Source: Chloroflexota bacterium
Lineage (GTDB): Bacteria > Chloroflexota > Limnocylindria > P2-11E
Assembly (NCBI GenBank): GCA_005889275.1
Contig: VBFI01000063.1
Location: forward strand, 1 to 35,536
Length of the DNA: 35,536 nucleotides
Direction: 5' to 3'
The notes under the pieces are model-generated. The model was given only the letters and a program-made list of their open reading frames with translations, ran no database searches and was not told where the DNA came from. Position numbers and translations under genes: made by a program. Positions 16,133 through 23,480 of the stretch are shown here, in pieces. Every line of letters begins with the position of its first letter. The first letter of the stretch is position 1.

Positions 16133-16892
16133 GCACCTCCCCTTGCGGGAAGCGTGCCCGAAGGGCTCCGAGCGCCCGGGCCAGGGCCGAGTCGCTGTCG
16201 GCGGACCAGAAGGTCACGAGGTACTGCGCCTTGCCGTCGCCGTCGATGCTCCGCAGCTCGACCTGCGGCGCCGGCTCGGGCGAGATGCCGTCGACCTTCG
16301 CGAGCGCGGTGCGCACGTCGTCCGCGCTCAACGCTCCCTTGTCCTCGGGTAGCGCGAGCCAGGCCGCGAGGCGGCGCGTCGGAAAGCGCGTGAGGTTCAC
16401 GACCGGCGATGTCATGAAGGTCCCATTCGGAACGATGACCTCTCGGCCGTCGGCCGTACGCAGCTGGGTCGTGCGGAACGAGATCTCCTCGACCGTTCCC
16501 TGGAATCCGGTCACGTCGATCGTGTCGCCGATCCGGAACGGACGCTCGACGAGGACCCAGACGCCGGCGAAGAAGTTCTTGAGGATGTCCTGCAGCGAGA
16601 GGCCGACAACCAGACCGACGATGCTGAACGAGCCAAGGATCCAGCCGAACGCGTCGCGCGTGTAGATCGCGATGATCGCGAGCGCACCGATGATGATCAC
16701 GGCGAGCTGCGAGAGGTTGCCGAGCAGCACGGTGACGTTGCCGTGCGCGCGATGCCGCGCCAGGGCGCGCATGGTCACCGAACGAACCGCGCGCGCGACG
16801 AGGAGCGTCAGGGCCCCGACGAGCAGAGCCCAGAACGTCCGCGCCCCGTAGTCGAGGAGGGTTGGCCCGACGACCGCCGGGTCGAGCGGCAC
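16125..16892 (-). CDS. mscS: Small-conductance mechanosensitive channel, MscS family
   Basis: 255 aa from GTG 16892. Hydrophobic segments come at about residues 13-35, 50-80 and 85-105. The pore-lining TM3/beta-domain junction follows: SFSIVGLVVGLSLQDILKNFFAGVWVLVERPFRIGDTIDV, then GTVEEISFRTTQLRTADGREVIVPNGTF, which is diagnostic for MscS. It would release solutes on hypo-osmotic shock. Its start is 33 bp from the LexA box that serves the divergent lexA gene. A TATCCT hexamer (16899-16904, minus strand) 6 bp before the GTG would again imply a very short leader. Regulation by LexA is possible but not shown. Confidence 0.9.
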   Translation of the reverse strand: MPLDPAVVGPTLLDYGARTFWALLVGALTLLVARAVRSVTMRALARHRAHGNVTVLLGNLSQLAVIIIGALAIIAIYTRDAFGWILGSFSIVGLVVGLSLQDILKNFFAGVWVLVERPFRIGDTIDVTGFQGTVEEISFRTTQLRTADGREVIVPNGTFMTSPVVNLTRFPTRRLAAWLALPEDKGALSADDVRTALAKVDGISPEPAPQVELRSIDGDGKAQYLVTFWSADSDSALARALGALRARFPQGEVHG

Positions 16893-16915
16893 GCGGCGAG
16901 GATAGGGGCCCGGAC

Positions 16916-16945
16916 TTGACAACTGAACATCCGTTCGGTTAGGGT
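16916..16945 (+). promoter_or_regulatory. lexA promoter
   Basis: A perfect -35 TTGACA (16916-16921) and a -10-like TAGGGT (16940-16945) are 18 bp apart, with a LexA box filling the spacer. The expected transcription start is at about 16952-16956, essentially on the GTG start codon, so the mRNA would be leaderless or nearly so. Confidence 0.7.
16925..16936. promoter_or_regulatory. LexA (SOS) box in the lexA promoter
   Basis: GAAC-ATCC-GTTC fits the GAAC-N4-GTTC consensus and lies between -35 and -10, the classical place for autorepression. The same motif occurs before the first dnaB gene at 11727-11738. Confidence 0.8.
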
Positions 16946-16955
16946 GCGGGGCAGC

Positions 16956-17567
16956 GTGACCAAGCAAGACCAGCAACGGGCGGAGCGAATCCTGGCGTTC
17001 ATCCGCGAAACGGTCGCCGAGCGGGGCTATCCGCCGAGCGTCCGCGAGATCGCGGAGGCGGTCGGGCTCGCTTCGACGTCTGCCGTCCATCACCACCTCA
17101 CAAAGCTCGAGAAGGAGGGCCGTCTCCAGAAGGAGGCGACCCGCTCGCGTGCGCTCAGCCTGCCTGGCTCGCTTGGGATCCGGACGGTCCAGGCGCCGAT
17201 CGTCGGCGAGATCGCCGCGGGCCAACCCATCCACGCGTACGAGGACCGTTCCGAGACGATGACCTTGCCGGGCGAGCTCGCCGCGGGCCGTGGTCGCGAG
17301 ACGTTCGTTCTTCGCGTTCGCGGCAAGTCGATGATCGAAGACCACATCGACGACGGCGACTTCGTGGTCGTGCAGGAGCAGAACACCGCGCGCGACGGCG
17401 ACATCGTGGTCGCGCTCCTCGAAGACAACGTCGCGACGCTGAAGCGTTTCTACAAGGAGCGCGATCGCGTGCGGCTTCAGCCGGCCAACGGTTCGATGGC
17501 CCCCATCTACGCGCGCGACGTGCAGATCCAAGGGAAGGTGATTGGCGTCATTCGACGCCTCGCCTAG
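16956..17567 (+). CDS. lexA: SOS response repressor LexA
   Basis: 203 aa from GTG 16956. An upstream GTG at 16944 lies inside the -10 element, so it is rejected. The N-terminal winged helix (about 1-68) includes GYPPSVREIAEAVGLASTSAVHHHLTKLE. The C-terminal S24 protease domain has the self-cleavage bond Ala88-Gly89 in EIAAGQP, catalytic Ser125 in RGKSMIEDHI and Lys163 in ATLKRFY. All residues needed for RecA-stimulated autocleavage are present. It heads an operon with two AlkZ-like genes and dinB; the stop is 12 bp before the next start. The LexA box at 16925 indicates autoregulation. Confidence 0.97.
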   Translation: MTKQDQQRAERILAFIRETVAERGYPPSVREIAEAVGLASTSAVHHHLTKLEKEGRLQKEATRSRALSLPGSLGIRTVQAPIVGEIAAGQPIHAYEDRSETMTLPGELAAGRGRETFVLRVRGKSMIEDHIDDGDFVVVQEQNTARDGDIVVALLEDNVATLKRFYKERDRVRLQPANGSMAPIYARDVQIQGKVIGVIRRLA

Positions 17568-17579
17568 CCTCGGCGCACG

Positions 17580-18698
17580 ATGCCCGCTCGCGTTCGGGAG
17601 CTCACGCTTCGGGAGCTGAACCGGGCGCTCCTCGCGCGCCAGATGCTGCTCGCGCGTCAGAGGATCGGCGTCGTCGACGCGGTCGAGCGGCTCGCGTGCC
17701 TGCAGGGACAGTGGCCACCTTCGCCGTATGTCGCGCTCTGGACGCGGCTCTTCGGATTCAGCCGCGAGCGCCTTTCGGCGGAGATCGATCGCGGCGCGAT
17801 CGTCAAGGCGACGCTCATGCGCGCGACCCTCCACCTCGTCTCCGCGCGCGAGTACCCGGCGTACAGCCTCGCGACGCTGGAGGGCCGGTTCGGAGCCTGG
17901 CGTCCGCCCGGCGGCCCCGCGTACCGTGACCTCGAGCTCGTCCACGCGAGCGTCCTGCGGTTCGCCGCAAAGACACCCCGCACCCGCGAGGAGATCCGCG
18001 AGCACATCGCCGAGCACCTGCCCACGTCGGCACGCCGAGACGGGCGGCTCCGCAACTGGTTTCTCTGGGCGGCGGTCGCGACGAGCGGCCTCGTCTGGGA
18101 GCCATCGGGCGCGCGCTTCGAGCATCGGCAGCTCGCGCGGCATATCGCGGCGCCGGCGAGGCTCCGCAAAGCGCCAAAGGCCGACGCCGCGTACGACCTG
18201 GTCGTCCGGCGCCATCTCGGTGCGTTCGGCCCCGCGACGGTCGCGGACATCGCGACCTGGGCGAGCGTCCGCGTGCCGAACATCCGCGCCGCGCTGGCGC
18301 GCATCAAAGATCTGCGCCGCTTCACGGACGAGCGGGGACGCGAGCTCTACGACCTCGCGAAGGCGCCGCGGCCGCCGGGCGACTCGCCGGCGCCGGGTCG
18401 CTTCCTCGCGCGGTTCGACGCGGCGATCCTCGGGCACGCGGCACCCGAACGCACGCGCATCCTTCCCGAGCGCTACCGCAAGCAGGTCATCTTCTCCGCG
18501 GAGGTATGGCCCACCTTTCTCGTCGACGGATTCGTGGCCGGGCGTTGGAGCATCAACGCGAGGCCGAAGGAGGCGGTCGTCGAGCTCAAGCCGTTCCGCA
18601 AGCTGACCCGCGCAGAGCGTGCGGCGCTCGAGCCCGAGGCCGAGGCGCTCGCGCGGTTCTACTACCCGGAGGCGCCGACCCACGGAGTCCGCGCGTGA
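17580..18698 (+). CDS. AlkZ-like winged-helix DNA glycosylase candidate (HTH_42 family), copy 1
   Basis: 372 aa from ATG 17580. It belongs to the winged-helix family PF06224 (HTH_42), which contains the interstrand-crosslink glycosylases AlkZ (Streptomyces) and YcaQ/AlkX (E. coli). The N-terminal RELNRALLARQMLLAR is followed by ERLACLQGQWPPSPYVALW. Q42-G43-Q44 matches the AlkZ catalytic Q-x-Q rather than the Q-x-D of YcaQ. RATLHLVSAREY and the C-terminal TFLVDGFVAGRW are family blocks. No signal or membrane segment is present. It lies 12 bp after lexA and overlaps the second copy by 4 bp. Glycosylase activity is inferred; a non-enzymatic DNA-binding role is the main alternative. Confidence 0.85.
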   Translation: MPARVRELTLRELNRALLARQMLLARQRIGVVDAVERLACLQGQWPPSPYVALWTRLFGFSRERLSAEIDRGAIVKATLMRATLHLVSAREYPAYSLATLEGRFGAWRPPGGPAYRDLELVHASVLRFAAKTPRTREEIREHIAEHLPTSARRDGRLRNWFLWAAVATSGLVWEPSGARFEHRQLARHIAAPARLRKAPKADAAYDLVVRRHLGAFGPATVADIATWASVRVPNIRAALARIKDLRRFTDERGRELYDLAKAPRPPGDSPAPGRFLARFDAAILGHAAPERTRILPERYRKQVIFSAEVWPTFLVDGFVAGRWSINARPKEAVVELKPFRKLTRAERAALEPEAEALARFYYPEAPTHGVRA

Positions 18699-19822
18699 CG
18701 CGTTCGGTCGACGCGCCGGTCCTCAGCCTCCGCGAGCTCAACCGCGCGACCCTCGCGCGCCAGATGCTCCTCGAGCGGGCAACGCTCGACGTCGTCACCG
18801 CCGTCGGGCGGCTCGCCGCGCTGCAGGCGCAGTGGGCGCCCTCTCCGTACGTCGCGCTCTGGTCGCGTCTTCACGGCTTCAAGCGCGAGCGGCTCTGGTC
18901 GGCGATCGAGCGACACGCCGTCGTCCGCGCGCGGCTCATGCGCGGGACGCTGCATCTGGTGAGCGCCCGCGATTTCTACGCGTATGCAGTCGCGACCCAG
19001 GATCTGCAGCGCGGCGCGTGGAACCGGCTCCAGGTGGCGAACGGGGTCGAGCCGGAGCGGGTCGCGAGCCTCGCGGTGGCGTTCGCCCGTACGCCTCGCG
19101 CGAAGGAAGACGTGATCGCGCATCTGCGCGAGCGGCTCGGCAAAGTCTTCAATGAGCAGTACGCCTGGCTGGTGTGGCGGTTCGTCAGCGCGCACGCGGA
19201 TCTGGTGTCCGCCCCGCCCGGAGGGCGCTGGGACTACGGCGGCACCGACGCGCCGTACGTCGCGGCGAAGCACTGGATCGCCGGCGGCGCGAGGCCGACG
19301 GAGGACGCCGCGATCGACCATCTGGTGCGGCGCGCCCTCGCCGCGTTCGGGCCGGCCACGCTCGCCGACATCGCGCAGTTCGCCGGCCAGGTGCCGCCGC
19401 GCATCCGGCCCGCGCTCGAGCGGCTCGCGCCGGGCCTGCGCCGCTTCGTGGACCCGCACGGGCGGACACTCTTCGATCTTCCGCGCGCGCCTCGGCCGCC
19501 GGCCGAGACGAGGGCGCCGGTCCGCTTCCTGCCGCGCTACGACGAGGCCCTCATCGCCTACGAGCACCGCGAGCGGGTCATCGCCTCCGGACACCGCTCG
19601 GCGGTCTATGCGAAGAACGCGATCATCGAGGCGACCTTTCTCGTTGACGGCTTCGTCGCCGGCATATGGGCGCTTTCGTCGTCGCCGGTTCAGGCGATCG
19701 TGCGCGTCATGCCGTTCGCGCGGCTCGCGCCCGTCGACCGGCGCGCCGTCTTGGACGAGGCCGAGGACCTCGCGAGGTTCCTCGCGCCGGCCGCCAAGAC
19801 GCACGGGGCGAAGGTCGCATGA
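18695..19822 (+). CDS. AlkZ-like winged-helix DNA glycosylase candidate (HTH_42 family), copy 2
   Basis: 375 aa from GTG 18695, overlapping the stop of copy 1 (GTGA) and overlapping dinB by ATGA at its own end. It is the same family as copy 1, with shared blocks RELNRATLARQMLLER, AALQAQWAPSPYVALWSRLHGF, MRGTLHLVSARDF and ATFLVDGFVAGIWAL. Q44-A45-Q46 is again the AlkZ-type Q-x-Q. The paralogues differ in the middle third, which in the family shapes the DNA and lesion contacts, so distinct substrates are plausible. It probably acts on alkylated or crosslinked bases; this is inferred from family and from the SOS operon. Confidence 0.85.
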   Translation: MTRSVDAPVLSLRELNRATLARQMLLERATLDVVTAVGRLAALQAQWAPSPYVALWSRLHGFKRERLWSAIERHAVVRARLMRGTLHLVSARDFYAYAVATQDLQRGAWNRLQVANGVEPERVASLAVAFARTPRAKEDVIAHLRERLGKVFNEQYAWLVWRFVSAHADLVSAPPGGRWDYGGTDAPYVAAKHWIAGGARPTEDAAIDHLVRRALAAFGPATLADIAQFAGQVPPRIRPALERLAPGLRRFVDPHGRTLFDLPRAPRPPAETRAPVRFLPRYDEALIAYEHRERVIASGHRSAVYAKNAIIEATFLVDGFVAGIWALSSSPVQAIVRVMPFARLAPVDRRAVLDEAEDLARFLAPAAKTHGAKVA

Positions 19823-21027
19823 CTCCGCCCCGAACGATCCTCCACTGCGACCTCGACGCCTTCTACGCCTCGGTCGAGCAGCGCGACCACCCCGAATACC
19901 GGGGGAAGCCGGTCATCGTGGGGGGCTCGCCGGGCGAGCGTGGCGTGGTGATGGCCGCGTCGTACGAGGCGCGAACCTTCGGCGTGCGCTCGGCGATGCC
20001 GCTCCGCACCGCGGCGCTGCTCTGCCCCGACGGCATCTACGTCCCCGGCGACCTCGACCGCTACGCGGACGCGTCCGATCAGGTCATGGCCCTTTTCGCG
20101 GAGCGCACGCCGCTCGTGGAACCGATCTCGCTCGACGAGGCCTTTCTCGATGTCACCGCAAGCGAGCAGCTCTTCGGCGGCGGCGAGGCCATCGCCCGGG
20201 AGCTAAAGCGCGACGTCCGCGAGCGCTGCGGCCTCGTGATCTCGATCGGCGTCGCGTCGAACAAGCTCTGCGCGAAGATCGGCTCGGACCTGCGCAAGCC
20301 CGACGGCCTGGTCATCGTTCCGGCCGGCGGCGAGGCGGCGTTCCTGGCCCCGCTGCCGCTCGAGCGGCTCTGGGGCGTCGGTCCCAAGACCCGTGAAGTC
20401 CTCGGCGGCTGGGGCCTTCGGACCATCGGCGACCTCGCACGATTCGATCGCGCCGCCCTCGAGACACGGCTTGGCGAGCATGGGACGGACGTGTGGGATC
20501 GGGCCCATGGCATCGATGAAGGCGAGGTCATCGGGAACGGCCCCCCTCCCAAATCGGTGGGCCACTCGCACACCTTCGGCGAGAACACGCTCGATCTCGC
20601 GAAGATCGAGTCCACGCTCCTGCGTCTGGCGGAAGGGGTCGGCAGGCGGCTGCGTGGTCACGAGCTCGTGGGGCGGACCGTGACCCTGACCCTGCGTGTG
20701 GCGCCATTCGAGACACGGACGCGGCAACGGACGCTTGCCGAGTCGACCAGTGACGACGCACTCATCTACCGCATCGCGCGGCAGCTTCTGCGCGACTGCC
20801 TCGCTGTGGACCGCGAAGGCGGACGCACCAGTCCGGTTCGCCTCGTCGGCGTCTCCGTCTCAGGACTCTCCGCCGGAGAGCAGCTCGGATTGTTCGAGAG
20901 CACCCGTCACAACAGACTGAACGCGGCGTTAGACGCAGTTCGCTCTCGCTTCGGCGACGAAGCGCTGGATCGCGCGAGCGCGCGAGAGACCAAGGAGCGT
21001 CGTCGATTCAGCGGACACAAGTCGTGA
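19819..21027 (+). CDS. dinB: DNA polymerase IV (Y-family translesion polymerase)
   Basis: 402 aa from ATG 19819, coupled to the AlkZ-like copy 2 by ATGA. Y-family palm and finger motifs are present: ILHCDLDAFYASVEQ with metal ligand Asp11, SYEARTFGVRSAMP, and SLDEAFLDVT with Asp106/Glu107. Helix-hairpin-helix-like and little-finger domains follow (LWGVGPKTREVLGGWGLRTIG and SVGHSHTFGENT). A beta-clamp binding motif, QLGLF, lies at residues 355-359, followed by a basic 43-residue tail. It would bypass abasic sites or unhooked crosslink remnants left by the upstream glycosylase candidates. Confidence 0.96.
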   Translation: MTPPRTILHCDLDAFYASVEQRDHPEYRGKPVIVGGSPGERGVVMAASYEARTFGVRSAMPLRTAALLCPDGIYVPGDLDRYADASDQVMALFAERTPLVEPISLDEAFLDVTASEQLFGGGEAIARELKRDVRERCGLVISIGVASNKLCAKIGSDLRKPDGLVIVPAGGEAAFLAPLPLERLWGVGPKTREVLGGWGLRTIGDLARFDRAALETRLGEHGTDVWDRAHGIDEGEVIGNGPPPKSVGHSHTFGENTLDLAKIESTLLRLAEGVGRRLRGHELVGRTVTLTLRVAPFETRTRQRTLAESTSDDALIYRIARQLLRDCLAVDREGGRTSPVRLVGVSVSGLSAGEQLGLFESTRHNRLNAALDAVRSRFGDEALDRASARETKERRRFSGHKS

Positions 21028-21041
21028 TGATCGTCATGCGC

Positions 21042-21107
21042 GTGGACGACGATGTGGAAACGTGCGTAGTACGTGTGGAGAACTCTGTGGAGAACTTGGT
21101 GGACAGA
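21042..21107 (+). repeat. Array of five GTGGA direct repeats resembling DnaA boxes
   Basis: GTGGA begins at 21042, 21054, 21075, 21087 and 21099, giving spacings of 12, 21, 12 and 12 bp. Three copies read TGTGGA followed by AAC, GAA and GAA, each one or two changes from the DnaA-box complement TGTGGATAA. It lies between dinB and the next gene. It could bind DnaA or another factor; coding constraint is unlikely here. Confidence 0.45.
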
Positions 21108-21136
21108 CCGTCTTGTCCGCGACGGGCGATGTGCAG

Positions 21137-21451
21137 ATGATGCGCCGGTCCAACAGCGCGAAGGGGAAGGAAGGGGTGCCCGAGGAACGCATCGCCCAAA
21201 CGGCGATCGACTTCATCTCGTTCTGTTTCTCGCGGCGCGCGGTCGAGTGGCCACTTCTGTACGACGAAATGTGCTACGTCGCTTCGAACAGGTTGTATCG
21301 CGGACTCGGATATCAAGAGCTTCGTGAGGCAGGCCTCGATCTGGGACTCGGCGGTCTTGTGCGCACCAGTCGGATCGCGAACGAGGTCACGCAGGACATG
21401 CGGCTCGGAGGCACGGGGCAGCTACGCGGAGGGCTTCTCGCGGCGAGCTAG
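21137..21451 (+). CDS. Conserved-looking hypothetical protein
   Basis: 104 aa from ATG 21137 (ATG 21140 and a GTG at 21062 are alternatives; the latter would run through the GTGGA array). It is basic at the N-terminus (MMRRSNSAKGKEG), then has a compact helical region (EERIAQTAIDFISFCFSRRAVEWPLLYDEM) and a Gly/Leu-rich end (LRTS-type loop, LGGTGQLRGG). No known domain is recognised. A strong intrinsic terminator begins 24 bp after the stop, which supports a real transcribed gene. It may still be co-transcribed with dinB, 109 bp upstream. Confidence 0.65.
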   Translation: MMRRSNSAKGKEGVPEERIAQTAIDFISFCFSRRAVEWPLLYDEMCYVASNRLYRGLGYQELREAGLDLGLGGLVRTSRIANEVTQDMRLGGTGQLRGGLLAAS

Positions 21452-21474
21452 CGCAACGTAGGCCACACCGGCGG

Positions 21475-21515
21475 GGCGGCGAGTGAAAGGAAGCGCACTC
21501 GCCGCCTCTTTTTCT
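21475..21515 (+). terminator. Intrinsic terminator
   Basis: A perfect 11-bp stem, GGCGGCGAGTG (21475-21485) with CACTCGCCGCC (21496-21506), has a 10-base loop and is followed by TCTTTTTCTTC. It ends the lexA/dinB-side transcription unit before tRNA-Asp. Confidence 0.9.
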
Positions 21516-21590
21516 TCGAGGGCGCGGCGCTCTGGCACAATGGACCGCGAAACGAGGGGAAGCGCACCAAAAAGCGCATCTTTTCGTGAT

Positions 21591-21667
21591 GGTCCCGTGG
21601 TGCAGCGGCCTAGCATACGTCCCTGTCAAGGACGAGATCGCCGGTTCGAATCCGGTCGGGACCGCCA
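21591..21667 (+). tRNA. tRNA-Asp (anticodon GTC), CCA encoded
   Basis: The acceptor stem GGTCCCG (21591-21597) pairs with CGGGACC (21657-21663), followed by discriminator G and an encoded CCA. The anticodon arm CGTCC-CTGTCAA-GGACG carries GTC. The T-arm has CCGG-TTCGAAT-CCGG. The D-stem closes through one G-U pair. Confidence 0.97.
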
Positions 21668-21835
21668 GACTGAACAAGCTTCACCGCTGAGCCGGGACTC
21701 TCGGGTTCCTCTGTACGACGCCGATCGTTTGTTGCCTTCATCGTCACCGCGGCGCTCGGGCTTCCCATCGCGACCGTGATCGGCATCGTTCATCGCGTGC
21801 GCGACGCGTTGAGCCACGAGAGTCCCTGGCAAAGA

Positions 21836-21869
21836 GAGAGGGCGGAGCTTTTCGTCGCTCCGCCCTCTT
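21836..21869 (-). terminator. Intrinsic terminator of the collagen-like gene
   Basis: A 12-bp perfect stem, AGAGGGCGGAGC (21837-21848) with GCTCCGCCCTCT (21857-21868), has an 8-base loop. On the minus strand it is followed by a CTCTTT pyrimidine run, 55 bp past the collagen-like stop. The stem could also work on the other strand. The rest of 21668-21922 shows nothing. Confidence 0.75.
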
Positions 21870-21922
21870 CACCGCTCCCGAACGTTCGCGCAGATTGCTA
21901 TCGGATCGTTCGGGCCCGGTCG

Positions 21923-23254
21923 CTACTGGGAACAGATCGCATAAGCCGTGACGGTGACATTTCCGGTACCTGTCTGAATGACGATCCCTTGCGCCTCCCA
22001 ACCATTCGGATTCGCGCCGTTCGTGCGCGGCGTCGACCTCGAGAAGGAGACCGCCCCCTTGGCGCCCGACCCGCCCGATCCCTGCGTGATGTCCGCTCCC
22101 CCGCCAAGCAGCTTGGCTCCGGCTGCGCAGCTCGCAGTCGATGACGGAGTGGTCGTGCCGACCGCTGGGTTACCCCCCGTGTTCGTCGCTGTTCCGACGA
22201 CGACGACTGTGTTGCCGACGACTCCGCTCGCGCCGGTCGCACCTGATGCACCGGTTGGACCGGTTGGCCCGGTCGCGCCGATCGGCCCGCTCGGCCCAAC
22301 GGCGCCAGTGGGTCCAGTCGCGCCGGTCGCACCATTCGAACCCGCCGCGCCGGTCGCGCCGGTCGCGCCGTCCGCGCCGGTGTTTCCGGCCGCGCCGGTC
22401 GCACCCGTTGCGCCGGTTTGGCCCTGAGGTCCTGTTGGCCCGATCGGCCCCTGTGCTCCCGTGTCGCCCGTCGCGCCGGTAGGCCCGGTCGCGCCCGTGT
22501 CACCCTTGGGACCCTGGGACCCGGTCGAGCCTTGCGCGCCGGTGTCACCGGTCGCACCTGTTGCACCAGTGTCGCCCTTCGCTCCGGTATCGCCCTGCGG
22601 TCCTTGCGGACCAGTTGGTCCTTGCGCGCCGGTGTCACCGGTCGCGCCTGTCGCACCCGTCGCACCGGTGTCGCCCTTCGCGCCGGTGTCGCCCTTCGAA
22701 CCCTGCGCTCCGGTCGGACCGATCGGCCCCTGCGCGCCAGTCGCGCCCATCGCGCCGGTCGCGCCGGTATCTCCCTTCGCTCCCTGTGGACCCGTTGCGC
22801 CGGTATCGCCCTTCGGTCCCTGAACTCCCGTCGCGCCCGTCGCTCCGATGTCTCCCTTCGGACCCTGCGCGCCGGTCGGACCGATCGGCCCCTGCGCACC
22901 AGTCGCGCCCGTCGCCCCGGTCGCGCCGGTGTCTCCCTTAGCTCCCTGTGGACCGGTCGCGCCGGTATCCCCTTTCGGTCCCTGCGCTCCCGTCGCGCCG
23001 GTCGCGCCCTTCGCGCCGGTCGCACCAGTCGGTCCCGTGGGACCGGTCTGATTCCAGTTCAGCGCTTTCTCGGTGCCACTGCAGGCCTGACCGAGTGCGG
23101 TGTCGATGACCCGCAGCGCACCGCTCGTCGAGTAGCAACCGTGGATGACGCCCCCGGCGTCGGGAATGCTCGCGTACGCGATACCACCAAGGACTAACAG
23201 TCCTCCGACGATGAGCAGCAACGAACGACGGCCGAGGCGGCGAAGCGCCTTCAT
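21923..23254 (-). CDS. Secreted collagen-like (Gly-X-Y repeat) protein
   Basis: 443 aa from ATG 23254 with an AGGGGG ribosome binding site. The N-terminal signal or anchor is [21 protein letters not shown] small Cys-containing head follows ([17 protein letters not shown]). Next come about 92 uninterrupted Gly-X-Y triplets (residues 71-346), then a 97-residue C-terminal globular domain with [14 protein letters not shown] and a final AICSQ. Y positions are mostly Thr, Lys, Gln or Ala. [12 protein letters not shown] units should stabilise the triple helix by Lys-Asp pairs without hydroxyproline. The head domain is typical of extracellular bacterial collagen-like proteins. It is probably exported and trimeric, in matrix or surface adhesion. 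No LPXTG anchor is seen. Confidence 0.88.
   Translation of the reverse strand: MKALRRLGRRSLLLIVGGLLVLGGIAYASIPDAGGVIHGCYSTSGALRVIDTALGQACSGTEKALNWNQTGPTGPTGATGAKGATGATGAQGPKGDTGATGPQGAKGDTGATGATGATGAQGPIGPTGAQGPKGDIGATGATGVQGPKGDTGATGPQGAKGDTGATGAMGATGAQGPIGPTGAQGSKGDTGAKGDTGATGATGATGDTGAQGPTGPQGPQGDTGAKGDTGATGATGDTGAQGSTGSQGPKGDTGATGPTGATGDTGAQGPIGPTGPQGQTGATGATGAAGNTGADGATGATGAAGSNGATGATGPTGAVGPSGPIGATGPTGPTGASGATGASGVVGNTVVVVGTATNTGGNPAVGTTTPSSTASCAAGAKLLGGGADITQGSGGSGAKGAVSFSRSTPRTNGANPNGWEAQGIVIQTGTGNVTVTAYAICSQ
22217..23044 (-). repeat. Gly-X-Y coding repeat with an internal 162-bp duplication
   Basis: About 828 bp of 9-bp-based repeat encode the collagen domain. Inside it, the blocks around 22698-22823 and 22860-22985 are near-identical at a 162-bp (54-residue) period, so the array grew by segmental duplication. 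The antisense frames of this stretch read as Pro-Val repeats and are not genes. Confidence 0.85.
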
Positions 23255-23480
23255 CGCGAACCCCCTGGATTACGGAGAACCTGCACGGAGGGGTCTCCCC
23301 TATCCGGCCCCGGAGCAGGCCACGACCAAGTCATCCCTTCCTGGCCAGTCGGGGGAACGTAGGGCCTTTCACCTCGCCACGCGCGTTTCTCAATATTTTT
23401 GTCATATCCCTGTAACGGGCAGTCGGCATCACGGCTGCAAGAGGGAAACGACAGACAACCTGGCGGGTGGGTGGAAGAAA
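23255..23480. promoter_or_regulatory. Divergent intergenic region
   Basis: 226 bp between the divergent collagen-like and secreted-protein genes. It contains a small hairpin AGGGG-TCT-CCCCT near 23287-23299 and an AT-rich patch (TCAATATTTTTGTCATAT, about 23390-23407) that is unusual in this GC-rich DNA and probably marks promoters. No riboswitch was recognised. Confidence 0.4.

Noticed and set aside
16944-16955. GTG 16944 as the lexA start
   Set aside because: It falls within the -10 element and would add four residues not seen in LexA; GTG 16956 aligns with the family N-terminus.
16893-18683. Long minus-strand frame joined to mscS through lexA and the first AlkZ-like gene
   Set aside because: Only the part from GTG 16892 onward is MscS. 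The upstream part is antisense to lexA and the AlkZ-like gene and has no family features.
22217-23044. CRISPR array
   Set aside because: The repeats are contiguous 9-bp coding units with no unique spacers.
21978-23197. Plus-strand open frames over the collagen-like gene that read as Pro-Val or Ser-Arg repeats
   Set aside because: They are antisense shadows of the Gly-X-Y repeat. The minus-strand frame has a start, signal peptide, globular ends and a terminator.
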